From CAZNPL01 sp964574815 (GTDB lineage Bacteria; Planctomycetota; Phycisphaerae; UBA1845), in assembly GCA_964574815.1 (NCBI GenBank), contig CAZNPL010000031.1:1-64000 (forward strand): a DNA stretch of 64,000 nt, in the 5' to 3' direction. The translations under genes were made by a program, and so were the position numbers. Below, piece by piece: positions 17,165 through 25,295 of the stretch; the first letter of the stretch is position 1; each line of letters starts with the position of its first letter. The notes beneath the pieces are model-generated. The model was not told the origin of the DNA. It saw nothing but the letters and a program-made list of their open reading frames with translations, and did not search any database.

Positions 17165-20100
17165 ATGTTCGGATCAAGGTGGACAAGGGAGCGACTCGGC
17201 GCCGCGGTGCTTGTTTCGGGAGTGCTGGCCGCGCTCGCGGCCGCACAGCCGGCCACAACGGAGGAGGAGGATCACAGCGGTGCCGCGGCGCCGTCGGTGA
17301 GCGGGTTGACGGCCTCGCCTTTGCATCCGCCGCGTCTAGCGCGGATCGAGAGCAGTCAATCGCAGCCGCAATCATCGGCGTTGTGCTGTCCGGCCGGCAG
17401 AGCGGTGGCTTACGCCGACGATTATCTTGAAAACACGGTGCCGGTGTTCTTTGCCTGGGATTGGGAGCCGGGCTGGATTTCACTGACGACGAACTGCGGC
17501 ACGATGGTTCCGAGCGGCACGACGGCGAATTACCACCCGGCCGTGGGCTACTGGATATTGGCCGACTACATACCTTGCGACAGCGAGTGCAAGTCCGATA
17601 TTCACATCACGGCCGACCCGGCTCGTGGCTCGACGCTTTCTTATACCGATCTGTGTTTGGAGGAGCGTCCGGACTTGTGCATGGGGGACGCGATTGAACT
17701 CTGTGTCTGCACGTTTGACGAATTCGGCGAGGACGCTCCTGCCGCTGTTGCGGCGGTGGCGCTCTTCCCCGCCGACGGCACGCTCAGCAGAACGAGCGGG
17801 GCGTCCGAGTGGGATCTCGATCACCGCTGCTACAGCTTCTGCACGACATATACGGCCGGCGAACAGCGAATGGACAAGACCCGCATCAAGATCTGGATGC
17901 CGGCGAATCCTGAGAACAAGATGATCTACTCGGTCGATCAGCTTGGCTGTTGTAGTGACGACGATTGTGACGACGGCGCGTTCTGCAGCGGTGTGGAGAC
18001 CTGCGTCGACGGGACCTGTGTCGCGGGTGGTGATCCGTGCCCGGGGCAGCTTTGCTGCCCGGAGACGGAGACTTGCGCGGAGTGCTGCGGCGACATGGAT
18101 TGTGCGGACAACGGGGTGTTTTGCGATGGTCCCGAGATTTGCATTGATGGAGCATGTGTTTCCCAGGGCGACCCGTGCTCCGGTGCGACGCCGATCTGCT
18201 GTGAGAACTCGCAGAGCTGCGCGGCCGATTGCTGCGTAAACACGGACTGCCCCGACGACGGGCTTTACTGCGACGGTCTCGAAACCTGCGTGGGCGGCGA
18301 GTGCGGTTCGTCCGGGAATCCGTGCGGGCCGGCGGCGCCGGTGTGCTGCGAAAACGACGACTCGTGCGCAGCCGACTGTTGCGTGGACGCGGACTGCCCC
18401 GGCAATGGGGTGTTCTGCGACGGCGCCGAGATTTGCACGGGCGGCGCGTGCACGTCCGCAGGTGACCCATGCCCCGAGGAGACGCCCGTTTGCTGTGAAG
18501 AGCTGAACGATTGCGCGGCCGAGTGCTGCGGGAACGACGATTGTGACGATGATAACGAGTGCACGTACGATTTGTGCACGCTCGACATGGAGTGTCTCAA
18601 TGTGCCGCAGGTTGCGGGCTTTGCTTGTGGTGACGATACGGACGACGACTGCACCGAGCCGGATTCCTGCGACGGGGAGGGGAACTGCCTGCCCAATCAT
18701 CTACCAGACGGCACCGCATGCTCGGACGGTGTATTCTGCACCGACGGCGACAGTTGTGAGCGCGGCGCATGTGTAGGCGGTCCATCGCCATGCACCGATC
18801 CGGAGAACAAGTTCTGCGACGAGGAGCTGGGCATCTGCCGGCCGGGCTGTCTTGACAACGCCGAATGTGACGATGGCAATGATTGCACCGGCGACGTGTG
18901 CAACGATAACGGCGACTGTTTGAACCCGAGGTTGGGCGCGGGCACGCCGTGCGGCGACCACGGCAGCACCGACTGCGACGCTGCGGACACCTGCGACGGC
19001 GCCGGGAACTGCCTTGCCAATCTTGCGGCTGACGGAACGCCGTGCTCGGACGGGTTGTTCTGCACGTCGCCCGATGTGTGCTGGAACGGCGTTTGTCAGG
19101 GTGGGGCTTCGCCGTGCACGTCACCGTTCCGGCCTATCTGCGACGAGGAGAACGACGAGTGCAGGGCCGGGTGTCTTGTTGACGCCGAGTGTGACGACGG
19201 CAACGCGTGTACCCGCGACATTTGCCTGACCAGCGGTGATTGCGACAACCCGCCTCGCCTGGTCGGTACGCCCTGCGGCGACGACACCGACGATGTGTGC
19301 ACAAACCCGGACACCTGCGACGGGAACGGCGTGTGTTTACCCAACCATGCGGACGACGACACTCCGTGTGCCGACGATCGATTCTGCAACGGCGAGGAGA
19401 CGTGCGAAGACGGCGTGTGCGTATCGCCCGGCAGCCCGTGCGAGTCGGGTTTCGCCTGCAACGAGACGGATCATTGTCATTGCGATGACGACGGCGACTG
19501 CGACGACGGGTTGTTCTGCAACGGGGCCGAAACGTGTGTGGATGGGTCGTGCCAAACGCCGCCGCCGCCGTGTGGCGATCGGCTCGAGTGTGACGAACTG
19601 GATGATGCGTGTTACTGCACGTCGGACGGCGACTGCGACGACGGGCTTTTCTGCAACGGCTCGGAGTCGTGCGAGGAGGGCGCGTGCGTGGAGGGGGTGC
19701 CGCCCGACTGCAGCATCGCGAGTCACTGGAAGGCTGGTTTCTGTGATGAGGAGGCGGATGCCTGTGGCGACGACTATGTGTGCGCGCTGGTGATCGCGGG
19801 TCCGTCGGAGGTCGGGCGCGGGCAGCGCGCCGTGTACGCGGCGATGGTTGAATGGGACGACGGCTCTCCCAGCGGAGATGTTTCGGAACGGGCCGAATGG
19901 GCGGTTCTGAGCGGTCCGGAATCGCAGACGAGGTCGCCGCTGGCCACGATCTCCGGCGATGGTGTGTTGACGGCGGATGTGTTCGGCACGACGTCGGACG
20001 TATGGGTGCAGGCCCGGGTTCGCGACCGGGCGGGTGTCGAGCTGGTAGAGACGCGGAAGGTCACGCTGAACGCGGCATTGGGAGGAGGCGATCGCGAACC

Positions 20101-20248
20101 GGCTGCCGGTCAGCCGATTGGCCAGCCGGATTGCGGCATCTGCGGTGCGCTCGATGGGATCAGCGCTGCGATCATGCTGGCGGGGCTGGTGGGGCTGTCA
20201 GGCGTTGGATTCCGGAGGTGGTTTGTCTCGCCGACGCGGGCGCGGTGA
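17165..20248 (+). CDS. Large secreted Cys-rich repeat protein with C-terminal membrane anchor
   Basis: A 1027-aa exported protein; ATG at 17165 follows TGAGGA with suitable spacing. The signal peptide ends near residue 36. Residues 75-260 form a Cys-containing N-terminal domain. From about 260 to 860 there are about nine Cys-rich units built on C-x-D-D-C-DDG-x-FC-x-G-x-E-x-C-x-x-G-x-C-x-x-x-x-PC, interleaved with ECDDGN-x-CT units. A single Ig-like (BIG2-like) domain follows (about 865-985). A hydrophobic helix and an Arg-rich end form a sorting or membrane-anchor tail. Similar repeats occur in planctomycete and myxobacterial surface proteins. Many disulfides and acidic calcium-type loops suggest a rigid surface fibre; the function is unknown. 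Confidence 0.85.
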   Translation: MFGSRWTRERLGAAVLVSGVLAALAAAQPATTEEEDHSGAAAPSVSGLTASPLHPPRLARIESSQSQPQSSALCCPAGRAVAYADDYLENTVPVFFAWDWEPGWISLTTNCGTMVPSGTTANYHPAVGYWILADYIPCDSECKSDIHITADPARGSTLSYTDLCLEERPDLCMGDAIELCVCTFDEFGEDAPAAVAAVALFPADGTLSRTSGASEWDLDHRCYSFCTTYTAGEQRMDKTRIKIWMPANPENKMIYSVDQLGCCSDDDCDDGAFCSGVETCVDGTCVAGGDPCPGQLCCPETETCAECCGDMDCADNGVFCDGPEICIDGACVSQGDPCSGATPICCENSQSCAADCCVNTDCPDDGLYCDGLETCVGGECGSSGNPCGPAAPVCCENDDSCAADCCVDADCPGNGVFCDGAEICTGGACTSAGDPCPEETPVCCEELNDCAAECCGNDDCDDDNECTYDLCTLDMECLNVPQVAGFACGDDTDDDCTEPDSCDGEGNCLPNHLPDGTACSDGVFCTDGDSCERGACVGGPSPCTDPENKFCDEELGICRPGCLDNAECDDGNDCTGDVCNDNGDCLNPRLGAGTPCGDHGSTDCDAADTCDGAGNCLANLAADGTPCSDGLFCTSPDVCWNGVCQGGASPCTSPFRPICDEENDECRAGCLVDAECDDGNACTRDICLTSGDCDNPPRLVGTPCGDDTDDVCTNPDTCDGNGVCLPNHADDDTPCADDRFCNGEETCEDGVCVSPGSPCESGFACNETDHCHCDDDGDCDDGLFCNGAETCVDGSCQTPPPPCGDRLECDELDDACYCTSDGDCDDGLFCNGSESCEEGACVEGVPPDCSIASHWKAGFCDEEADACGDDYVCALVIAGPSEVGRGQRAVYAAMVEWDDGSPSGDVSERAEWAVLSGPESQTRSPLATISGDGVLTADVFGTTSDVWVQARVRDRAGVELVETRKVTLNAALGGGDREPAAGQPIGQPDCGICGALDGISAAIMLAGLVGLSGVGFRRWFVSPTRAR

Positions 20249-20314
20249 ATGAGTGCGGTCAGGGAAATCCGTCGGGGCGACGTGCATCATTGGCGACGGC
20301 GGAGTTCATAAACA

Positions 20315-20340
20315 AGGGCGGGCGCCGTTGCGCCCGCCCT
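20315..20340. terminator. Strong GC hairpin between convergent genes
   Basis: An 11-bp perfect stem (AGGGCGGGCGC / GCGCCCGCCCT) with a CGTT loop lies between the stop codons at 20248 and 20383. There is no long U-tract, but the position suits a bidirectional terminator. Confidence 0.6.
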
Positions 20341-20382
20341 CGATTGCAATTATCCCACTCCTTAGCGTTCTGCGCTACTAAG

Positions 20383-21264
20383 CTACGCAGCGACCATGCG
20401 GCGCCGGCGAACGATCACGACCGTGGCGGCGGCCAGAACCAAGACGGCCATGGCGATCGCGCCCCATGTCGAAGCTGCGGGGACCGGTTTAACCTTGAAC
20501 CACACGCTCACGTTACTGTTGGTGTCTGTACCGCCTGCGCCCGCAACGGGGTCTGGTGCGAGGATCGCACCACCGGCGGTATCCTGCCCGATGTGCTGCG
20601 GCCAGTGACTAATGGCCGTCGAATCAGCCTTGTTGAACAAGACATCGTCGCCGGTGCCCTGTCTGGCCAGCAGCCATTCTCCGAGCGTTCCAGGGCCGAC
20701 CGGGATATCGCAAGTGAAGGTTGTTGAGCCAAAGACCGTCTGATGCGTCCTTATCTTTGCGGCCACAAACTGGGCAGGGACGTAGCATCCATCACCAGGG
20801 CCGGGTGCAATATGGGTTTGATGCGCGTGCGTACTTGTCTGGAGGAAGAACTTGTTTCCACTGAGCGGGCCGTTGGGATCGTCAGCGAATTCCCATACGA
20901 TCCAGACGTCTTCCATGTTCTGTTGGGGCCCCAGGTCGTTGTGGATAGCCCAGTCGATCGTAACGGAAGTGACGTTCGTCCCTGCACCACCTGCCTGGAC
21001 CACTCCAGCGGCCGGGATGACTCCCTCGATTGCCCGGAACCCGTCACGATTACCATGAGTGATGGCATCCTGGTTATCATAGAATTCGAAGGGCAGATCA
21101 AAGTCTGCGAGATCAGTGTGGTCAAAGTCGGCGTTCGCGTCAAAATCCTGAGGGACTGCAGCAGAACCCGATTGTGGATCGATCTGTTGTGCCATCAGCC
21201 GGGCCTGATTTGACAAGGCGATCGAGATGGCCAGAACCGCTATGTTTCGGCATAATCGTAGCAT
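20383..21264 (-). CDS. Secreted protein with IPTL-CTERM-like sorting tail
   Basis: A 293-aa protein; ATG at 21264 has AGGAAAA upstream. The signal peptide covers about residues 1-25 (IAVLAISIALSNQARLMAQ). The body is extracellular-like with Asn/Gly/Thr-rich beta segments and no recognised catalytic motif. The C-terminus reads VPAASTWGAIAMAVLVLAAATVVIVRRRR: a VP-x-x-S/T-W-G box, transmembrane helix and Arg cluster, as in IPTL-CTERM proteins. An N-terminal Asp-rich segment (DFDANADFDHTDLADFD) recalls dockerin-type calcium loops. Base composition is visibly lower in G+C than neighbours. Confidence 0.8.
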   Translation of the reverse strand: MLRLCRNIAVLAISIALSNQARLMAQQIDPQSGSAAVPQDFDANADFDHTDLADFDLPFEFYDNQDAITHGNRDGFRAIEGVIPAAGVVQAGGAGTNVTSVTIDWAIHNDLGPQQNMEDVWIVWEFADDPNGPLSGNKFFLQTSTHAHQTHIAPGPGDGCYVPAQFVAAKIRTHQTVFGSTTFTCDIPVGPGTLGEWLLARQGTGDDVLFNKADSTAISHWPQHIGQDTAGGAILAPDPVAGAGGTDTNSNVSVWFKVKPVPAASTWGAIAMAVLVLAAATVVIVRRRRMVAA

Positions 21265-21462
21265 AGTGCATTTTCCTGCTTAAATATACTCCTATACGCA
21301 TCGGCGTAAGGAGACCCTGCTGACTGCGTATGCCGCCCGCGCGGCTCACGCGTAATCAGGCTTCGTCTAGACGGAAATACGCTCCCTCCTGCGATCTGAA
21401 CAGACGTATTCAAACGCCCTGCCCGACGACCCCGCGGCGCCCGTGCGCCCGGGCCCTCGATT

Positions 21463-22425
21463 TCATGATTGGTCGAAACATGTTTCAACCGGCGGGGCGC
21501 GGGGGAATGCGATTCTGAAGAAACTGGTGTCAACGAACGGTGCCGCGCTTTCTTGCGGACGCCTGATGTGCGTGACCGCTGACCGGCGGAGAGTTTCGCG
21601 CAAGATGCGGAGATCCAGCTTGGTCACGACTGCGAGGAGCAGGGCTGTGATGTATGCGACGACGAAGGCGACCAGGATGTAGCCTGAGAAGCGGGCCATG
21701 AGGCCGTAGAGCAGTCCGTCGGTTTGGGTGCCGGCCAGAAAGCCTTGTTGGAGGCCCAACGGCAGCAGGCCTAGCTCGACGCCCATCCAGGCTACGGCCA
21801 GGCCGAGGGGGTCGAACTTGTACCAGCGGGTGTACCATGCTCCGAACAGCGCGTAGCAGGCCGGCGCTGCGACCAGGAGGGTTAACGAAAGCAGTCCGGC
21901 ATGCAGTTCCGTCGTGAGTAGATGGGCCGCAGATATGTAGAAGGACGTTCCCCATAGGGCGCCGCAGAGCATGGCCCGCAACGGCGACAGACATCGAATG
22001 GCCACGAACAGCGGCAGCAGCGCCACCCAGCCGAGCCACGAAGAGCCGTCGGGGCCCATCCCGGCAGCCATCGCATAGGCGCCCGCAGTGAGCCCGGCTA
22101 CCAATGCTACGATTGCAAGCGATCCGCGTCGGTGCGATCGGTTGATGCGCGCTTGAGCGTGGGCGTCGCTTCTTGATGAATGTGGGAGGGACGCCGTGCG
22201 TGGAGCTCGCTGATTCCCGTGTGCGGCGTGTGCCCGGTCGAGGGCGCCTGCGGTAGGCCGGAATACCGCACTATGGTGCCGATTCCGGTGCGCTCGATCC
22301 GTCCGGGCGGCGTACAACAACTCGCGGGCCCATGGACCACCTGTGCCGGTGCGACGGCGCGCCACTTCCTTCGCCTCCTGACCACAAATCGATGTGTCCC
22401 GACCGTGAGAAAGTGAATCAGCCAA
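21463..22425 (-). CDS. Lnt-like N-terminal membrane-domain protein (lacks nitrilase domain)
   Basis: Up to 320 aa; about 200 aa are credible. Several hydrophobic helices begin at the LAIVALVAGLTAGAYA segment. The passage GWVALLPLFVAIRC...LRAMLCGALWGTSFY closely resembles the N-terminal membrane region of apolipoprotein N-acyltransferases. The CN-hydrolase domain with Glu-Lys-Cys that follows in Lnt is absent; the protein stops about 30 residues after the last helix. The first 90 residues are Arg/His-rich and poor, so the true start lies further in, but no good start with a ribosome-binding site was found. It may be a decayed lnt or a family of Lnt-like membrane proteins. Confidence 0.5.
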   Translation of the reverse strand: MADSLSHGRDTSICGQEAKEVARRRTGTGGPWARELLYAARTDRAHRNRHHSAVFRPTAGALDRAHAAHGNQRAPRTASLPHSSRSDAHAQARINRSHRRGSLAIVALVAGLTAGAYAMAAGMGPDGSSWLGWVALLPLFVAIRCLSPLRAMLCGALWGTSFYISAAHLLTTELHAGLLSLTLLVAAPACYALFGAWYTRWYKFDPLGLAVAWMGVELGLLPLGLQQGFLAGTQTDGLLYGLMARFSGYILVAFVVAYITALLLAVVTKLDLRILRETLRRSAVTHIRRPQESAAPFVDTSFFRIAFPRAPPVETCFDQS

Positions 22426-22793
22426 GAAAACCGAAATGTCCGGATCTTGACAGGGCTCACGGAATCAAGTGAAGGCGCCATGGTAGTCTCAGCGAGCGCA
22501 TGCGTCAAGAATAATCCTGGGATTTCTTTACTTTGGACCTTGAGGCCGAGAGCGCGGCGACTTTGGAGCCGTCGCAAATGTACCGCGAGCCGTTAGATCA
22601 GAAACACCGGAGACTTCGCTATGCCATCCTGTGCGTCCAATTGTCGAAGCCGTTGAGGTTTACATCTGCACAAGCATGCGCGCCAAGTGTTGCTGGATCG
22701 GTGAAGCTTTACTGGAATGAACACTTGTACGGCCCCTTTTGGCACCGCCGAGCAAATGAATCGGGCTACCCTGAAAGCTGGCGAAGTATCCCG
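22426..22793. other. Intergenic region
   Basis: About 370 bases between two minus-strand genes. I see no supported gene or repeat. Confidence 0.4.
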
Positions 22794-23939
22794 TCAAGTT
22801 GTTTTCAGAGTCGCTTTAGTGCGGTGCGCGGTGGAATTGAGAAGTTTTTTGTGTTCTTTCTCGATGGAGCGGAGGCGCTTGCGCAGGTCGGCGTCGTGGC
22901 CGGCGTAGCGCCGTTTTGTCGTGACGATCGAGACGAACCATGTGGCTAAGCTTATGTAATCGTTGAGGTTAATGTATTCGGAGGCGATCCGGCCGCTGCG
23001 GGTGTTCATGTTGTGATAGTTGCCCAGCGCGAGACAAATGCCGGTGGCCTCGTAGCCGAGTTCACAGAAGGCGGTCGATTCGCACGTGCCGCCGTCCATG
23101 AGTCGGCGCTGGTATTGAAAGCGTTTGCTGCGCGAACTGAGGTCTTTGGCCACGGCCTCGCAGAATGAGGTCGCCGGGGAGGTGAAGGTGGTGGCGCGGT
23201 CTCCGACGCGCAGGATGGGGCCGTCGCCCATGCGGGCGTTGGAAAGCTCGGAGCTGTTTTCCACGGCGACCAGGAAACAGCGTTTGGGGACCGTTTTGAG
23301 GCGGCAGGCGGCCATCGCGCCGACAAAGCCGACCTCTTCGGCTCGGGTGAAAAGGAAGTAGGCCTCGCCGCTGACGCGGCGGCGGCACAGGTCATCGATG
23401 CAGGCGAGCATGGCGGCGAGTCCGGTGAGGTCGTCGCAGACGCGGGCGTAGAGGCGGCCGTTTCGGGTGGCCGGGTCGGGCAGATCCCACATGCCGAGGG
23501 TTCCCTTTTCTACGGGGCGGGGGAGATCGATTTCGGCGGTTTTGACGACCTCTCGGCCGGCGTGTTTGGTGGTCGCAATGGAGGTGATCTTTCCGCGGGT
23601 CCAGTCTCCATCAGCGTAGAAGCGTACCTTTGAGCCGCGGAAGAACTTCGGCCGGACGCCGCCTCGCCAGGTGGCCCGGAGGCGGCGCTTGTCGATCATG
23701 CGGTCGGCCTCGAAGCCGGGATGATCCATGTGGGCGGTGAAGCACGCGGGACGGGCGATGCGTTTGCGCCCGAACTTGTAGCGGACCAGGAGGTTGCCTG
23801 CGGCATCGGTCTTGAGTGTGAGGCCCCGGCGGTCCTTGACGAACGAGCGCACGTAGTCGGCGACGTATTGTTCGAGGAATGGTGCCGTCGGGAGGCCCGT
23901 AACTTCACGAAGGATGCGGGTAGCGCGTGGGCGATTCAT
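22794..23939 (-). CDS. M42-family aminopeptidase (metallopeptidase)
   Basis: A 381-aa cytosolic enzyme of the M42/M20 clan. Metal-binding landmarks: CFTAHMDHPG (His and Asp in H-x-D, about residue 90), the CDDLTG motif (bridging Asp, about 167), TRAEEVGF (catalytic Glu-Glu, about 200), and a later NYHNMNTRSGRI segment supplying another metal His (about 315). This set matches dinuclear peptidases that trim peptides from the N-terminus. Its ATG overlaps the stop of the upstream membrane-protein gene as ATGA, so the two form an operon. Confidence 0.85.
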   Translation of the reverse strand: MNRPRATRILREVTGLPTAPFLEQYVADYVRSFVKDRRGLTLKTDAAGNLLVRYKFGRKRIARPACFTAHMDHPGFEADRMIDKRRLRATWRGGVRPKFFRGSKVRFYADGDWTRGKITSIATTKHAGREVVKTAEIDLPRPVEKGTLGMWDLPDPATRNGRLYARVCDDLTGLAAMLACIDDLCRRRVSGEAYFLFTRAEEVGFVGAMAACRLKTVPKRCFLVAVENSSELSNARMGDGPILRVGDRATTFTSPATSFCEAVAKDLSSRSKRFQYQRRLMDGGTCESTAFCELGYEATGICLALGNYHNMNTRSGRIASEYINLNDYISLATWFVSIVTTKRRYAGHDADLRKRLRSIEKEHKKLLNSTAHRTKATLKTT

Positions 23940-24298
23940 AACTCAACCGGAAGTCTGAGAAACCAGAAGGCGGCCAGTACGATGATGGACAGAGAGAGTC
24001 CGGCGACGCCGATGAAGAAGCCGGCCCAAGACCTGCCTTGCAGATGATTCCGCCTTTGTCCGGCGCTGTTGAAGCCGAGGGCGGCGCCCATGGCGGCGAG
24101 CAGGAAGGCCGCGGCGATGCAGGCGAGGAACGCGGGACGAAAGAGGCTCGTGGTCCCGTACTGGACGGCGCGAAGCTGGTGGTTGTAGCGGGAGAACGCA
24201 GCGAAGGCGGCGAGCGCTAGCGGCACCATCGAGAGCAGCGAGATCGGCAGGGAGTAACGCGCCTGTACGTCGAATCTTCGGAAACTGGGCAAGCCCAC
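23936..24298 (-). CDS. Small four-helix membrane protein, co-translated with the peptidase
   Basis: A 120-aa protein with about three to four hydrophobic helices (SLLSMVPLALAAFAAF, FLACIAAAFLLAAMGAALGF, AGFFIGVAGLSLSIIVLAAFWF). The start is the GTG at 24298: GGAGG at 24304-24308 lies five bases upstream, whereas an ATG at 24397 has none. It ends with ATGA overlap into the M42 peptidase gene. I do not recognise a family. Confidence 0.75.
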   Translation of the reverse strand: MGLPSFRRFDVQARYSLPISLLSMVPLALAAFAAFSRYNHQLRAVQYGTTSLFRPAFLACIAAAFLLAAMGAALGFNSAGQRRNHLQGRSWAGFFIGVAGLSLSIIVLAAFWFLRLPVEL

Positions 24299-24502
24299 TT
24301 CAGCCTCCTGTCTCTGTATATCGATCGACCGATGGCCGTCCGTGCCTGTAGCGCTCGGCGGGAGCGTGCCACATCCTCGACGGGTCGCTTGCGCCAAGCA
24401 CGTGTATAGATTCTATCGCGATGCCTGGTTGAAGGAAGCAAAGCACTGGCAGATTCGCCTGAGGCGTACCGTTGGGACCCACCAGCGATTCCGGGACAGG
24501 CT

Positions 24503-24970
24503 TCAACCGATCGGTTCGCGGGCTCTGCGCCATTGTTCGGGCAGCCCGGCGGGTCGAGCGCGCATCGCGCCGCCGTTGCCCATTGAGCCTTCGCCGTTAA
24601 ATGCGCTTTGCGACAAGTCGCGCCAGGATGCGCCAACGCCGATCGCGGCCAGAACGCGGTGGGCCGTGGCGCCGTAACTGCGCTTCGGTTCTTCTTGATA
24701 TCGCGCGGCAAAGCGGCGGGCGAGCTCGTCCTGGTCGATGCGGCCATGTGCGTTGAGCGTTTCGACGATAGAGATGGCCATGGCCGTGTCGTCGGTGTAG
24801 GGCCACAGTCCCGGTGGTGGGCGTCGATTGGATGCGGGTGGAATCGGCGTCCAGAAGAATCGTTCGCCGAAGGCGTCGCCGATGGAGAGGCCTTCGAGCA
24901 AGAGTCGCGCCCGGGCTATCCGTTGAGGGCGGTCGTCGGGGACGTTCGGCTGTTGGGAGGCGGGCACCAT
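24503..24970 (-). pseudogene. Truncated ADP-ribosylglycohydrolase (DraG-like)
   Basis: About 155 aa from the ATG at 24970 (a GTG at 25063 is possible). It matches only the N-terminal half of ADP-ribosylglycohydrolases: GLSIGDAFGE, YTDDTAMAISIVE (metal-binding Asp-Asp) and GSMGNGGAMRA are present. The family usually runs to about 300 aa with a C-terminal Asp-x-Asp metal site, which is missing: after AMRARP the sequence becomes unrelated and stops. I found no continuation in other frames down to 24298. It is likely a decayed gene or a recombination product. Confidence 0.65.
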
Positions 24971-25177
24971 ATCTGAAAGCGTACCGCGCGGCTCTGGGTG
25001 GGCCAACCTGGGCGATTTTTCGGGGACGGGCGGGCTGGCCGACATTTCCTGACAATCCGACACGGCGACGCCGGGCGACTGGAGATGCGACTCCTCGGTC
25101 CTGCCGCTCTGTTTGACGAATTCGTTCGTCGATTACGTAGACGTTAGGGAAGAGGTGATGTTCAATCGAACAGATTC

Positions 25178-25207
25178 TTGCATTCGGACGTGCGTCGGAC
25201 CTATGCT
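25178..25207 (+). promoter_or_regulatory. Possible promoter for the kinase-TPR gene
   Basis: TTGCAT at 25178-25183 and TATGCT at 25202-25207 with an 18-base spacer. The kinase ATG is 89 bases further on. Confidence 0.3.
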
Positions 25208-25295
25208 ATCAGTATAGTCCAACGTGCTCACGGGCCGAGCCAATGGCGGATAGCAGTTGCGGTAGGCGTGGGAACTCGTCCAAAGGCCGCCGCCG

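Noticed and set aside
17941..19720. CRISPR-like periodicity in DNA
   Set aside because: The periodicity comes from Cys-rich protein repeats with diverged codons, not identical repeats with unique spacers.
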